Made by a program: the position numbers and the translations under genes. A stretch of 64,000 nucleotides of DNA from BJGV01 sp965205785 (GTDB lineage: Bacteria; Pseudomonadota; Gammaproteobacteria; Burkholderiales; Nitrosomonadaceae): positions 2,108,001-2,172,000 of the forward strand of contig OZ242188.1 of assembly GCA_965205785.1 (NCBI GenBank). Direction: 5' to 3'. Each line of letters starts with the position of its first letter. The stretch's first letter is position 1. Positions 44,955-53,411 of this stretch are shown in pieces. The notes under the pieces were generated by a model. It saw nothing but the letters and a program-made list of their open reading frames with translations. It was not told where the DNA came from and did no database searches.

Positions 44955-45845
44955 TTAGGAAAAGTCGATGTTAATGCTTTGCAAGAACTCATCCGTTACG
45001 TCAGCTTTTTTTCTACCTGCAATAGCAAAATAAAATAGTGGCTCACCGTCAATTGAAAGTCTATGACGATATCGCTCTATATGATAGATATCAAAATAAT
45101 TAGAGAATATTAGTTCTCTCATCATGCGTGAAAACCCAGACGTATCTGTTTTTTCCAAAAAGGTAACCTTAATATTTAAAGCTATCCATCCCTTCACATT
45201 TATAATATTGAAAGCTTCAATAAAAGCTTTTACAGGAATATCGCCAAATCCAAGTGCAGCAACTGTGACCAGACAATTACAACCCCAGGAAATTATCTCG
45301 CTTTTTGTATCTTGATCTAGTGCCGTGAAATCTTGTATGTGATAGGCATCATAGATACCAGGCCGATCTCGTATTGCTGCATCATAAGCCTCAGGGACTA
45401 TATCTATACCTACGAGTCGAGAGGCTCCTCTGTTTTTTAATTCTTCACCCATCATTCCATTGCCAGCACCTAAATCAAGGACTCTTAATTCGGTAAAATT
45501 TTCTGAGCTGTCCTTAATTGAAGCCTCTAAGATCGTAGCAACTTTAATAGGAGAAATACATTTAAGGCGATCATAGAAAACTTGTTCATATAAACCAGGT
45601 ATCTGATAAATTTCGCCATAATCATGAAACTTGATTTTTCGCGGCGCATTGGAACCATGCAGGTAAAAATATGTTTCATCTTGACCTTGCTCTTTCATTT
45701 CGTTTTTAGGAAACTGTATCCGGTGTCTTTTTTTCAAATTCTTCTCCGCAATATTGATAGATGAAATTTCTAATGCTTGAGCTAACTTAACGTCACGTTT
45801 TTGGCGTCCTATGATAGTTAACTTGGCAATATCCTTGCAAATCAA
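44955..45845 (-). CDS. Class I SAM-dependent methyltransferase
   Basis: A 296-residue protein. The C-terminal two thirds hold a SAM-binding Rossmann domain: LRVLDLGAGNGMMGEEL (motif I), RLVGIDIVPEAYDAA (acidic end of strand 2), VTVAALGFGDIPVKAF and GWIALNIKVTFL. The first 90 residues are basic and helical, with a DETYFYLHGSNAPRKI segment. The methyl acceptor is unknown. The start overlaps the end of the Met-rich gene by four bases, so the two are cotranslated. Confidence 0.75.
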   Translation of the reverse strand: MICKDIAKLTIIGRQKRDVKLAQALEISSINIAEKNLKKRHRIQFPKNEMKEQGQDETYFYLHGSNAPRKIKFHDYGEIYQIPGLYEQVFYDRLKCISPIKVATILEASIKDSSENFTELRVLDLGAGNGMMGEELKNRGASRLVGIDIVPEAYDAAIRDRPGIYDAYHIQDFTALDQDTKSEIISWGCNCLVTVAALGFGDIPVKAFIEAFNIINVKGWIALNIKVTFLEKTDTSGFSRMMRELIFSNYFDIYHIERYRHRLSIDGEPLFYFAIAGRKKADVTDEFLQSINIDFS

Positions 45846-46261
45846 TAGTCATCACAGACGTGACTATTTTTAGCCTCTTTTTCAATACGCTCAAATGGCA
45901 TTTTAGGCATCATGCCAGCCATCATTTTACTGCATTCCCGCATTTTCACGAGTTCCGGTCTGCTCATCATTTCCTTACCGTACGCCATCGCTTTATCCTG
46001 AGCCTCATTGCGCTTTCCACTTTTACAAAGCGCACCAACTTCTGCTTTTATTTTCTCGCCTTCTTTCTTTAAACCCTCAAGCACAGATTGGTCAATTTTT
46101 TTCATACATGCCATGGCCTCCTGCATCTTCCCCATATCCATTTGCTGCATATTTCTTTGCATCTCCTGCATGTCCATTGGCATATTCGCTGGCATCCCCG
46201 GTTGCTTTTGGGCAAATACAACAACTGGAAAAAGAATAAGCAAGCAAATCAAATTTTTCAT
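45842..46261 (-). CDS. Secreted methionine-rich protein
   Basis: A 139-residue protein with a signal peptide (MKNLICLLILFPVVVFA) and an N-terminal mature region very rich in Met, Gln and Pro (MPANMPMDMQEMQRNM...). A helical part with four cysteines (MACMKK, ALCKSGK, RECSKM and HVCDDY) follows. Met-rich stretches can bind copper or serve as oxidant traps; the cysteines suggest disulfides. The family is not characterised. It is the first gene of a two-gene operon with the methyltransferase. Confidence 0.65.
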   Translation of the reverse strand: MKNLICLLILFPVVVFAQKQPGMPANMPMDMQEMQRNMQQMDMGKMQEAMACMKKIDQSVLEGLKKEGEKIKAEVGALCKSGKRNEAQDKAMAYGKEMMSRPELVKMRECSKMMAGMMPKMPFERIEKEAKNSHVCDDY

Positions 46262-46328
46262 AAAGCTATCTCCATTCTATTTATAAGCTTTCAAGCACAT
46301 AACCAACCTCGTGTTTTCTGAAAAAACG

Positions 46329-46498
46329 AGCGGCGGGAATCGAACTATGTTATCAGACTATTATTAAACAACAAGTTAGCAATGTATCATTTCTAAGATA
46401 CCAACATATTTACCATCAGATTTTCTTGATTTAAATGAACTCTACTGTACAACTATAGATGTGAATATCTGCTTTTGGCACAGAGCAGACATTCACAT
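46329..46498 (+). repeat. ssrA-linked repeat copy with the best hairpin
   Basis: The core AGCGGCGGGAATCGAA is followed by a shortened spacer (CTAAGATACCAACATATTTA and CCATCAGATTTTCTTG) and a 40-base hairpin at 46459-46498. Its arms (ATGTGAATATCTGC on the left, GCAGACATTCACAT on the right) match at 15 of 17 positions around the TGGCAC loop. Confidence 0.85.
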
Positions 46499-46688
46499 AA
46501 ATTAGAATCAAGGAAAATAGATATAAAGATATTATTAAATGCAAGTCTTTTGGCTTACTATCTTGAATTGAAGTATTTTCCCTTAAAACAAGAGAAAATG
46601 TCTTATAAAGAACTCAAAAGAGTTTTGATCCGCATTTTTTACTACAGCCTACTAAGAATTAAATAACTCTATCGTTCTATTCTGTCAA

Positions 46689-47045
46689 TTACCTTTTTGC
46701 TCTTTCTCGCGCTGCTTCCTCTGCTACCTCCATATTTTTTCTAGTAGCTTCTGCTCTTTTCCACTTATCTAATTCTATTCGATATTTATCCCTTGCTGAT
46801 ATTGGCCCTTCATGATTTTCTGCTTTGAAAATATCCTCAAGTGATTTACCACTTCCATATCTAACAGAGCGCCCATCTTTGTCGTATGTACCCCAATCAC
46901 CGTTAGTACCTTTGTAAACTCTAATTTTTTCCTTAGTACCTCTTTTTGTAATTGTTGCATACACTTTATCAGTACCATCCGCATTCTTCACTAAGTCTGC
47001 CACACCGCCAGGTATTATTTTTATATTAGGCGTTTTTGCTTAGAT
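46689..47045 (-). pseudogene. C-terminal repeat unit separated from the gene at 47021-47959 by a frameshift
   Basis: This frame encodes a second copy of the roughly 100-residue unit (VADLVKNADGTDKVYATITK, later GKSLEDIFKAENHEGPIS) that also ends the upstream protein. Reading back across its first ATG gives TPNIKIIPGG, the same linker used between repeats upstream. The break lies in an A-run at about 47034-47040, where five As replace the three found in the sister repeats. It may be expressed on its own from ATG 47003. Confidence 0.6.
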
Positions 47046-47959
47046 GTCTTTTTATAAGGCTTACCATGTCGCGCTGCTAGCTCTGCTGCCTTCATAGTTT
47101 CTCTAGCAGCTTCTGCTCTTTTCCACTTATCTAATTCAATTCGGTATTTATCCCTTGCTGATATTGGCCCTTCATGATTTTCTGCTTTGAAAATATCCTC
47201 AAGTGATTTACCACTTCCACGTCTAACAGACCCCCCATCTTTATCATATGTAACCCAATCACCGTTATTACCTTTGTAAACTTTAATTTTTTCCCTAGCA
47301 CCTCTTTTTGTAATTGTTGCATACACTTTATCAGTACCATCCGTATTCTTTACTAACCCTGCCATACCACCAGATTTTGTTTTTATATTCAGTGTTTGTT
47401 TAGCTATCTTTTTATGAGGTTTATGATCAATTCCCCCATGAAGATCAGCTCCATCTTCTTTCTTATCTATTCCTGCCATACCACCAGATTTTGTTTTTAT
47501 ATTCGGCGTTTGTTTAGCTATCTTTTTATGAGGTTTATGATCAATTCCTCCATGATGACCAGTCCCGCCTTCTTCTTTATCTATTTTCTTTAATCCAAGT
47601 ACTCCCTTAAGGGTCTTACTCTTTTTATAATGATTAGGTGGTTCTCTATCAGGGTATATCGCTAAAAAATCACCACTTTCTTCTTTATATATTGTAATTT
47701 CTGAACCATTCTCGGTAATCTTACTACCTATATAATGAATGGAACCATCACTCATTAATGATTCTGCTCCATCCTGACCTGACACAGTATTTTTATTAGA
47801 AACACACATACATTTATCAGTGCTAAGACTCGTTTCTGGTCTAGTACAAACAAGTGTACAGCCCTCGTCTTTCTTTATTGTGTCAAGTACCTCGCCAGAA
47901 TAAACTAAGTTTATATTTGCTACTAATATTATAGTTGCCACTATTGAAGGAGATTTCAA
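47021..47959 (-). CDS. Exported protein with internal tandem repeats
   Basis: A 312-residue protein with a signal-like start (MKSPSIVATIILVANINLVYSG) and a cysteine-containing N-terminal domain (CTLVCTRPETS, KCMCVSNK). Two copies of a linker unit follow (GGIDHKPHKKIAKQTPNIKT and its near copy), then the roughly 100-residue unit VYATITKRGAREKIKVYKG to the end. The last unit is duplicated again after a frameshift. The family is not recognised; the unit contains a tryptophan-rich strand (GDWVTYDKDGGSVRRGSG) that could be a small beta domain. It is cargo between the cores at 46329 and 48386. Confidence 0.6.
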   Translation of the reverse strand: MKSPSIVATIILVANINLVYSGEVLDTIKKDEGCTLVCTRPETSLSTDKCMCVSNKNTVSGQDGAESLMSDGSIHYIGSKITENGSEITIYKEESGDFLAIYPDREPPNHYKKSKTLKGVLGLKKIDKEEGGTGHHGGIDHKPHKKIAKQTPNIKTKSGGMAGIDKKEDGADLHGGIDHKPHKKIAKQTLNIKTKSGGMAGLVKNTDGTDKVYATITKRGAREKIKVYKGNNGDWVTYDKDGGSVRRGSGKSLEDIFKAENHEGPISARDKYRIELDKWKRAEAARETMKAAELAARHGKPYKKTSKQKRLI

Positions 47960-48385
47960 TTTATTATCCTCACTCTTTAAGTAAATAATATCGCTGTAAT
48001 TATTAACAACTCTCAGGGTTAATTTTACCCACTTTCTTTAGCATTTCTTCTCGTTCCATAAATATTTATCAATAAAATTAGAAACAGAAATTAAAACTAA
48101 ATGATGGCTCCAACACGAAGAATTTGACTTGAAATCTTTTGACTACAGGTCAGGTGCAGCTAATAAACTATTATACTTAGCAAAAGATCAAAACTATACT
48201 ATCAATGATTTAATTTGATCTGTTTATTGAGGCGCATTCCCCTGTATTGTGGTTTTTTATCCATGAGTGTCCCAGAATTATCCCAGAAAAGATCCGCGAT
48301 GACATAGCTTAATTGTTAATATACTAATATTTATTATTCATTTAATTGCCCACTTCCAGCAAAGAGTAAGGATTCAAATCTTGAG

Positions 48386-48545
48386 AGGTGGCGGGAATCG
48401 AATAGTAGCCTGTAACCTTTACCACAGACTAATATACATTTTTTACATTTTCAATATACGAGCAAATATACCAGCAGATTCATTGGATGCTATTGGACTG
48501 CTTTAGACGCAACTGTCTGCTTTTGGCACAAAGTATGTATTTAAC
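48386..48545 (+). repeat. ssrA-linked repeat copy
   Basis: The core GAGGTGGCGGGAATCGAA leads into TAGTAGCCTGTAACC, a spacer (ACATTTTCAATATACGAGC) and a hairpin with a sound centre (AACTGTCTGC, TTTTGGCACAAAG) but a drifted right arm. The other 425 bases of the gap from 47960 hold no recognised gene. Confidence 0.8.
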
Positions 48546-48566
48546 TAAATAGTTAATATACGCATG

Positions 48567-49263
48567 TCACTTCTTGTTCGTATCTTCTATAGGTAAGAGT
48601 ATTTTTGCAACTTCCGGAGCTTTTTTTCTGAAGTCAACCACATTTACCCATTCAATGGCATCTTGCTCAAATGACTGGCAAAGCTCTCGTTCTGACACTT
48701 TTACAACTGAAGAAGTATCTTTCATATCTTGCACAAGCATCTTCTCACCTGAGGGAGATAATAATTTATATAACTTATCAATATCATACGTATATCCATA
48801 TTTAGCATGATCTTGAATTTGGATTTTCTCGGCGATTGTAAATAACTGGTAGTGTTTCTGCTTATATATGCTAACAAAGGAATTAATAGGGATGCCTAGC
48901 GAGGCACAATAGTCTGGGCGAGATCGAGTGCTCATGAAATATGCACCAAAAAAAAATATTTGCGGCAATACTTAATTTCTGTTTTTCTGTACTAGCAGCA
49001 TTTAAAGTGAAATCTGTATCCTTACGTAGTTTTTCTACAAGAATCATGGTTTTGGTTTTTTCTACTGTTGCTTGATCTTGAATCGTCTTTATATCATTCT
49101 CCATATCTGCAGATACTTTTTCACTTGCCTCTTGCATTGATTGTGACTGAAACCAATGGATCTGAGCTTCTTTAGTCACATAAAATGCGAGGACACCAGC
49201 AACAACCATCATCACAAGTATCTCAGAAACACTTTCAGACTTCTCTTTTAACTTGTCGGCCAT
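48567..49263 (-). CDS. Membrane-anchored helical protein, frame broken at a T9 run
   Basis: The first frame starts at 49263 with MADKLKEKSESVSEIL, has one membrane helix (residues 15-30), and continues as a charged helix ending in TEKQKLSIAANIFF. The second frame continues smoothly as FGAYFMSTRSRPDYCASLGI and runs to 48567. The switch lies at nine consecutive Ts (minus strand; bases 48948-48956), where eight would keep one frame. The joint product would be about 231 residues. No family recognised. Either a homopolymer sequencing error or a true frameshift. Confidence 0.55.
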
Positions 49264-49576
49264 TAATAAATTTTTGAGACTCTAATACAGTACTGTTATA
49301 TAAAATAGTACATAAGATCACACTTTTTATCTGTGATAAATATCATAATTCTTCCAACAATCAGTCAATCGTTCTACACTCTGACCAGGATAAGAAATAA
49401 AAATCTACGAATATCCACTTATGGCACTCATAAAAATTTACCTCTGTCGCTTTCATTTCTATTTTCCATAGTTGATGGTAATGTCACCATTCTAGGATCT
49501 GGAAAGTTCACAACAAAAGCCTCTGAAACAGTATTTATGCGCAGAGCTAATTTAAATATACATCAGGGAGATTGAA

Positions 49577-49969
49577 ATGAGCCGTTTCACTGAGAACTTG
49601 GTTGTCACGCCCCTCCCTGACGGCCGTAGATGGATTGTATTGTCTGATTTCGGCTATGAAGTCGGCAAGGAGGGAAGCGATGACGTTGTCAACGTACCGA
49701 TTGGGTTTCGGACGGACTTTGCCTCAATTCCCCGTCCACTCTGGATATTCTTACCGCGATGGGGTAAGTACGGAAATGCAGCAGTAATACACGACTATCT
49801 GTACTTGGAGCAGCTACGCACCCGCAAGAAGTCCGACGCCATATTTCTTGAAGGCATGGAGGTACTAGAAGTTGGCTACATCCAACGGTATTCAATTTTC
49901 TTGGCTGTTCGGTTAGGGGGTTGGTGGGCTTGGTGCAAAAACCACTCCAAGAAAACTAAGCAAATATAA
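49577..49969 (+). CDS. DUF1353 protein (prophage-type)
   Basis: A 130-residue protein with the DUF1353 signature: PIGFRTDFASIPRPLW and AAVIHDYLYLEQ, then a C-terminal helix with RLGGWWAW. DUF1353 genes are common in phage and prophage structural or lysis regions, and the function is not known. AGGGAGA lies before ATG. GC content is visibly higher than in the neighbours, which suggests a different origin. No other phage genes surround it. Confidence 0.88.
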   Translation: MSRFTENLVVTPLPDGRRWIVLSDFGYEVGKEGSDDVVNVPIGFRTDFASIPRPLWIFLPRWGKYGNAAVIHDYLYLEQLRTRKKSDAIFLEGMEVLEVGYIQRYSIFLAVRLGGWWAWCKNHSKKTKQI

Positions 49970-50088
49970 AATGCTTTTTTCAACATATTTGCGGAAAGTG
50001 ATACTGTCTTGATTAGTGTACAAGGAAATATAGTAATTAAACCGACTTGGACACATAAACGAGGAAATAAATAATAGGATAAAACAGA

Positions 50089-50124
50089 AAACCCGCTAAT
50101 CACAAGGATTAAAGCGGGTTTAAT
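50089..50124 (+). terminator. Terminator after the DUF1353 gene
   Basis: AAACCCGCT pairs with AGCGGGTTT, with an inner AATC/GATT extension, followed by TTTAAT. It lies 120 bases past the stop. Confidence 0.75.
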
Positions 50125-50153
50125 GTACAGCTTTAAACAGCATAAGACACTTA

Positions 50154-50330
50154 ATTGGTGGGGCGGCGGGAATCGAATAGTAAACTGCATCCTATAATAC
50201 AAGTCGATCTACGTTTTTCTTATTTTTAAGGTACCAACAAATTTACCATCAAATTTTCTGGATTTGATCGGACTCTACTGAACTGCTATAGACATGAGTC
50301 TCCGCTTTTGGCACAAAGCAATCACTCTGG
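50154..50330 (+). repeat. ssrA-linked repeat copy, most complete
   Basis: TTGGTGGGGCGGCGGG then AATCGAATAGT forms a core that matches the end of ssrA and adds a CCACCA tail (minus strand). It is followed by ACAAGTCGATCTACG, AGGTACCAACAAATTTACC and the hairpin region CATGAGTCTCCGC, TTTTGGCACAAAG, CAATCACTCTGG. Confidence 0.88.
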
Positions 50331-50406
50331 AAATCAACAGATTATTGATAGCTTTAAAAAATAATTCATAGTGGAGCTGTATTTTCTAAGGTCTGTTGCA
50401 TCTGGA

Positions 50407-51027
50407 CTAAGGTACATTGTTGAAAAAATCTACAATCCCAGTCTCTAATGAATACTCTGCTCCGACGATAACGAGTCCATCCTTCTTAATAAGCCTTTCG
50501 AGAACTTCTGATCCTTGTTGTAGAAGGTTCACAGAAGCACAAATGTTTGCTCGCACGGCCTGCTGTATAAAAGAGTCTGAATGATTTTCCAGTTCTGCCC
50601 CAGGTAACACATCTATAGATGGGCGGATGTGGTCAATGATCGAATAAAGATTCTGTGATTTTTCTTTCGATTCGTGCCTAATCTCTTCTAATGTCGCTAA
50701 AATAGCTCCACACTTTGAGTGACCCATTACCACTACAAGTCGTGTGCCAAACTTCTCAGCTGCAAACTCAACGCTGCCAATTTGTGAGGGCGCAACAATA
50801 TTTCCGGCAATACGGATGACAAATAAGTCACCAAAACCTTGATCAAAAACAATTTCCACTGGCACTCTCGAATCTGAACACCCAAGAATAATAGCAAATG
50901 GTTCCTGAATTGTTTCTAATTCATGACGTCGATCCTGATTGGTTAGCACTTTCAAGTTAGAAGTACCAGATACAAATCGATGATTTCCCTCGTATAGGAT
51001 TTTGAGTGCTTCTTGGGCTGAAATCAT
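50407..51027 (-). CDS. Beta-class carbonic anhydrase
   Basis: A 206-residue zinc enzyme interconverting CO2 and bicarbonate. The zinc ligands C50, H103 and C106 and the catalytic dyad D52/R54 (CSDSR and GHSKCGA) are present, and the length is normal. It has no signal peptide, so it acts in the cytoplasm. It is divergent from the CBS and SulP genes, with 144 bases between. Together these suggest inorganic-carbon handling. Confidence 0.93.
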   Translation of the reverse strand: MISAQEALKILYEGNHRFVSGTSNLKVLTNQDRRHELETIQEPFAIILGCSDSRVPVEIVFDQGFGDLFVIRIAGNIVAPSQIGSVEFAAEKFGTRLVVVMGHSKCGAILATLEEIRHESKEKSQNLYSIIDHIRPSIDVLPGAELENHSDSFIQQAVRANICASVNLLQQGSEVLERLIKKDGLVIVGAEYSLETGIVDFFNNVP

Positions 51028-51171
51028 TAATAATAAATCCTCTAAACTTTTTGTTACTGTATTTTAATAATAGTATATACGGCTTTTGAAACTCTTAATA
51101 TGCTGAAGTAATACTTAAATTGAATTATAAGCGTCTACTGAGAGTCATAGCTAACAGTAGGAGGATATGTC

Positions 51172-51558
51172 ATGAACACTGTAAAACAGCTACTACAAAA
51201 CAAGGGACATGAGGTTTTAAGCATCGAGCCGCATAATTCTGTTTATAATGCCATGCAAATAATGGCCACTAGGGACATTGGTTCGTTACTAGTACTAGAG
51301 GATGAAAAATTAATCGGCATTATCACTGCAAGATCATTTTTTAGCCATATAAGGTTGCTAGATAAACCCTTACGAGATATTCAGGTAGAAGAAATTATGA
51401 CTAGTAAGGTGACATACATAGGCCCCGACAATACGACGGCGGATTGCATGAAGTTGCTCACAAAGATTAAGGTACACCATTTACCTGTAATGGAAAATAA
51501 TCGGATAATTGGCGTCATATCTACTGGTGACTTGATTAGGGATGCCATCTCCGACTAG
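51172..51558 (+). CDS. Two-CBS-domain protein
   Basis: A 128-residue protein made of two CBS motifs: one with VYNAMQIMATRDIGSLLVLEDEKLIGIITARSF split over residues 24-56, and one with DCMKLLTKIKVHHLPVMENNRIIGVISTGDLI at residues 84-118. CBS pairs bind adenine nucleotides and act as energy sensors. It lies between carbonic anhydrase and the SulP transporter and could regulate the transporter. AGGAGG before ATG is a strong ribosome-binding site. Confidence 0.9.
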   Translation: MNTVKQLLQNKGHEVLSIEPHNSVYNAMQIMATRDIGSLLVLEDEKLIGIITARSFFSHIRLLDKPLRDIQVEEIMTSKVTYIGPDNTTADCMKLLTKIKVHHLPVMENNRIIGVISTGDLIRDAISD

Positions 51559-51732
51559 GGACTTGATTCATCTGTTTGAACGCTAATTATGAAACCCGCT
51601 AATTTACTTTTATAACATTTTAATTACTGTTTTTAGCATATAGTGGGTGATAATTTTAGTAATTTCTAACACTTTCATTTATATTTCAATAAGAGTGGGA
51701 CGTACTAAATAACTGATAGCATATCTAATCTA

Positions 51733-53367
51733 ATGGCTTTACAAAGATTATCACTAAAGAACTTTAGAGGCGATGTTTTAGCTGGTATAACCACAGCTGT
51801 CGTAGCGTTACCATTAGCCCTCGCTTTTGGCATTGCCTCAGGCGCAGGCGCGATAGCGGGACTTTACGGGGCTATCGCTGTCGGCTTTTTTGCAGCTTTG
51901 TTTGGAGGAACTCCAACTCAAGTTTCAGGGCCAACAGGCCCAATGACAGTCGTCATGGTAGCTGTGATTAGCGACTTTACACACAACATAACATTAGCTT
52001 TCACTGTAGTAATGATGGCAGGCATAATGCAAATTTTATTTGGAATGATGAAACTTGGACGCTATGTCACCTATATTTCATACCCCGTAATTTCTGGTTT
52101 TATGAGCGGAATTGGTTGCATCATCATTATCCTCCAGTTGGCACCACTTTTCGGTCATCCAGTTTCCCAGGAAGGTGTATTTCCAGCATTGGAACGTTTA
52201 CCCAATGTTTTATCCGCTCCATCTATAGATGCACTCAGCGTTGGCCTACTTACTTTATTCATAGCGATCTTTGTGCCCCAACGGTTGCGTAAGTGGATGC
52301 CACCTTATCTAGTTGCACTTCTCGTTGGTACTTTACTAGCATTTTTTGTATTCCCGCAAATTCCTACTATCGACAATATCAAGAGCGGTTTGCCAGAACT
52401 TTATCTCCCTGTGATCGAGTTGACTGAAGTCCCAAAGATGCTCCAAGCAGCACTCCTTCTCGCTGTACTCGGCACCATTGATAGTTTATTGACTTCTGTA
52501 ATTGCTGATCGGCTTACACACACACAACATGATTCAGACCAAGAATTGATTGGTCAGGGAATTGGAAATATCGTGTCAGGATTGGTAGGAGGCATCGCTG
52601 GAGCAGGAGCAACCATGCGCACCTTCGTCAATATTCGTTCTGGTGGCCGCACTCCGCTATCAGGTGCTACGCATGCACTAGTCCTTCTCGCACTAGTACT
52701 TGGGCTCGGAACCTTGGCCGAGTCAATCCCACTCGCGGTGTTAGCTGGAATTCTACTCCATGTTGGATGGGGTATTATCGATTGGGACTATTTGAGACGC
52801 TTGCGTAAGGCACGTAGGGCTGGCATGAGCGTCATGTTGACTGTACTTCTACTTACTGTTTTAGTCGATCTGATGACAGCGGTAGCGATCGGTATAGTTA
52901 TGGCCAGCCTCATTTCCGCTAGCCGGCTAAGTGAACATCAGATAGCAAATATTAGTCTGATTTCAAGTGGCTCGAACGAAGAAAAGCTCTCAGATGAAGA
53001 AAAAACAATCTTGCGGCAGACAGAAGGAAAACTGGCCATACTACACTTAGATGGTGCCTTTAATTTCTCATCTGCAAATTCAATAATTAATCGATTATCT
53101 GCCCTCGGTGATAAATTTGATGTAGTAATTATTGATTTTTCTTCAGTAACAATAATTGACACCAGTATTGGTATGGCGATTGACAGGATCTTACGTAGAG
53201 CAAACGAAAGCATGCAACAAGTCTTTATCTCCGGTTTTGGCAATGTCACTGTACAGGAACTCATGCATATGAAAGCACTAGAAATTATTCCTGAGTCCCA
53301 TATCTATAGAACACGAATCGATGCACTGTGTCATGCAATTAGGACGCTCAATGATAAAGATTCATAA
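51733..53367 (+). CDS. SulP-family anion transporter (bicarbonate- or sulfate-type) with STAS domain
   Basis: A 544-residue protein with about 12 membrane segments (LAGITTAVVALPLALAFGIASGAG near the start, PTQVSGPTGPMTVVMVA in helix 3, GGIAGAGATMRTFVNIRSGGRTPLSG in helix 8-9). A cytoplasmic STAS domain occupies about residues 425-540 (LAILHLDGAFNFSSANS, VVIIDFSSVTIID). SulP proteins carry sulfate, bicarbonate or other anions. The neighbouring carbonic anhydrase points to bicarbonate (BicA-like), which is inference. It lies 45 bases before the ssrA-linked sequences. Confidence 0.88.
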   Translation: MALQRLSLKNFRGDVLAGITTAVVALPLALAFGIASGAGAIAGLYGAIAVGFFAALFGGTPTQVSGPTGPMTVVMVAVISDFTHNITLAFTVVMMAGIMQILFGMMKLGRYVTYISYPVISGFMSGIGCIIIILQLAPLFGHPVSQEGVFPALERLPNVLSAPSIDALSVGLLTLFIAIFVPQRLRKWMPPYLVALLVGTLLAFFVFPQIPTIDNIKSGLPELYLPVIELTEVPKMLQAALLLAVLGTIDSLLTSVIADRLTHTQHDSDQELIGQGIGNIVSGLVGGIAGAGATMRTFVNIRSGGRTPLSGATHALVLLALVLGLGTLAESIPLAVLAGILLHVGWGIIDWDYLRRLRKARRAGMSVMLTVLLLTVLVDLMTAVAIGIVMASLISASRLSEHQIANISLISSGSNEEKLSDEEKTILRQTEGKLAILHLDGAFNFSSANSIINRLSALGDKFDVVIIDFSSVTIIDTSIGMAIDRILRRANESMQQVFISGFGNVTVQELMHMKALEIIPESHIYRTRIDALCHAIRTLNDKDS

Positions 53368-53387
53368 TTCTCTATTCATGGTAATAC

Positions 53388-53410
53388 CCTTGGCACAAAG
53401 CAGACACTAA
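53388..53410 (+). repeat. Half hairpin adjoining the ssrA 3' end
   Basis: CCTTGGCACAAAGCAGACAC is the centre and right arm of the family hairpin, placed directly against the end of ssrA; the left arm is missing. In all other copies the hairpin lies to the right of the core, here it lies to its left. Confidence 0.75.
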
Positions 53411-53411
53411 T

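Noticed and set aside
46475..46666. 63-codon plus-strand open frame
   Set aside because: It begins inside the right arm of the repeat hairpin and has no ribosome-binding site or protein character.
49333..49575. 80-codon plus-strand open frame before the DUF1353 gene
   Set aside because: Composition is not protein-like, and it runs through a worn hairpin-like stretch (TATCCACTTATGGCAC near 49411). The start at 49577 of the next gene does not need it.
33700..53400. Integron cassette array (attC sites)
   Set aside because: The repeats carry an ssrA-derived core and a palindrome but not the paired R/L core sites of attC; no integron integrase is present, and cargo genes face both ways and come several per unit.
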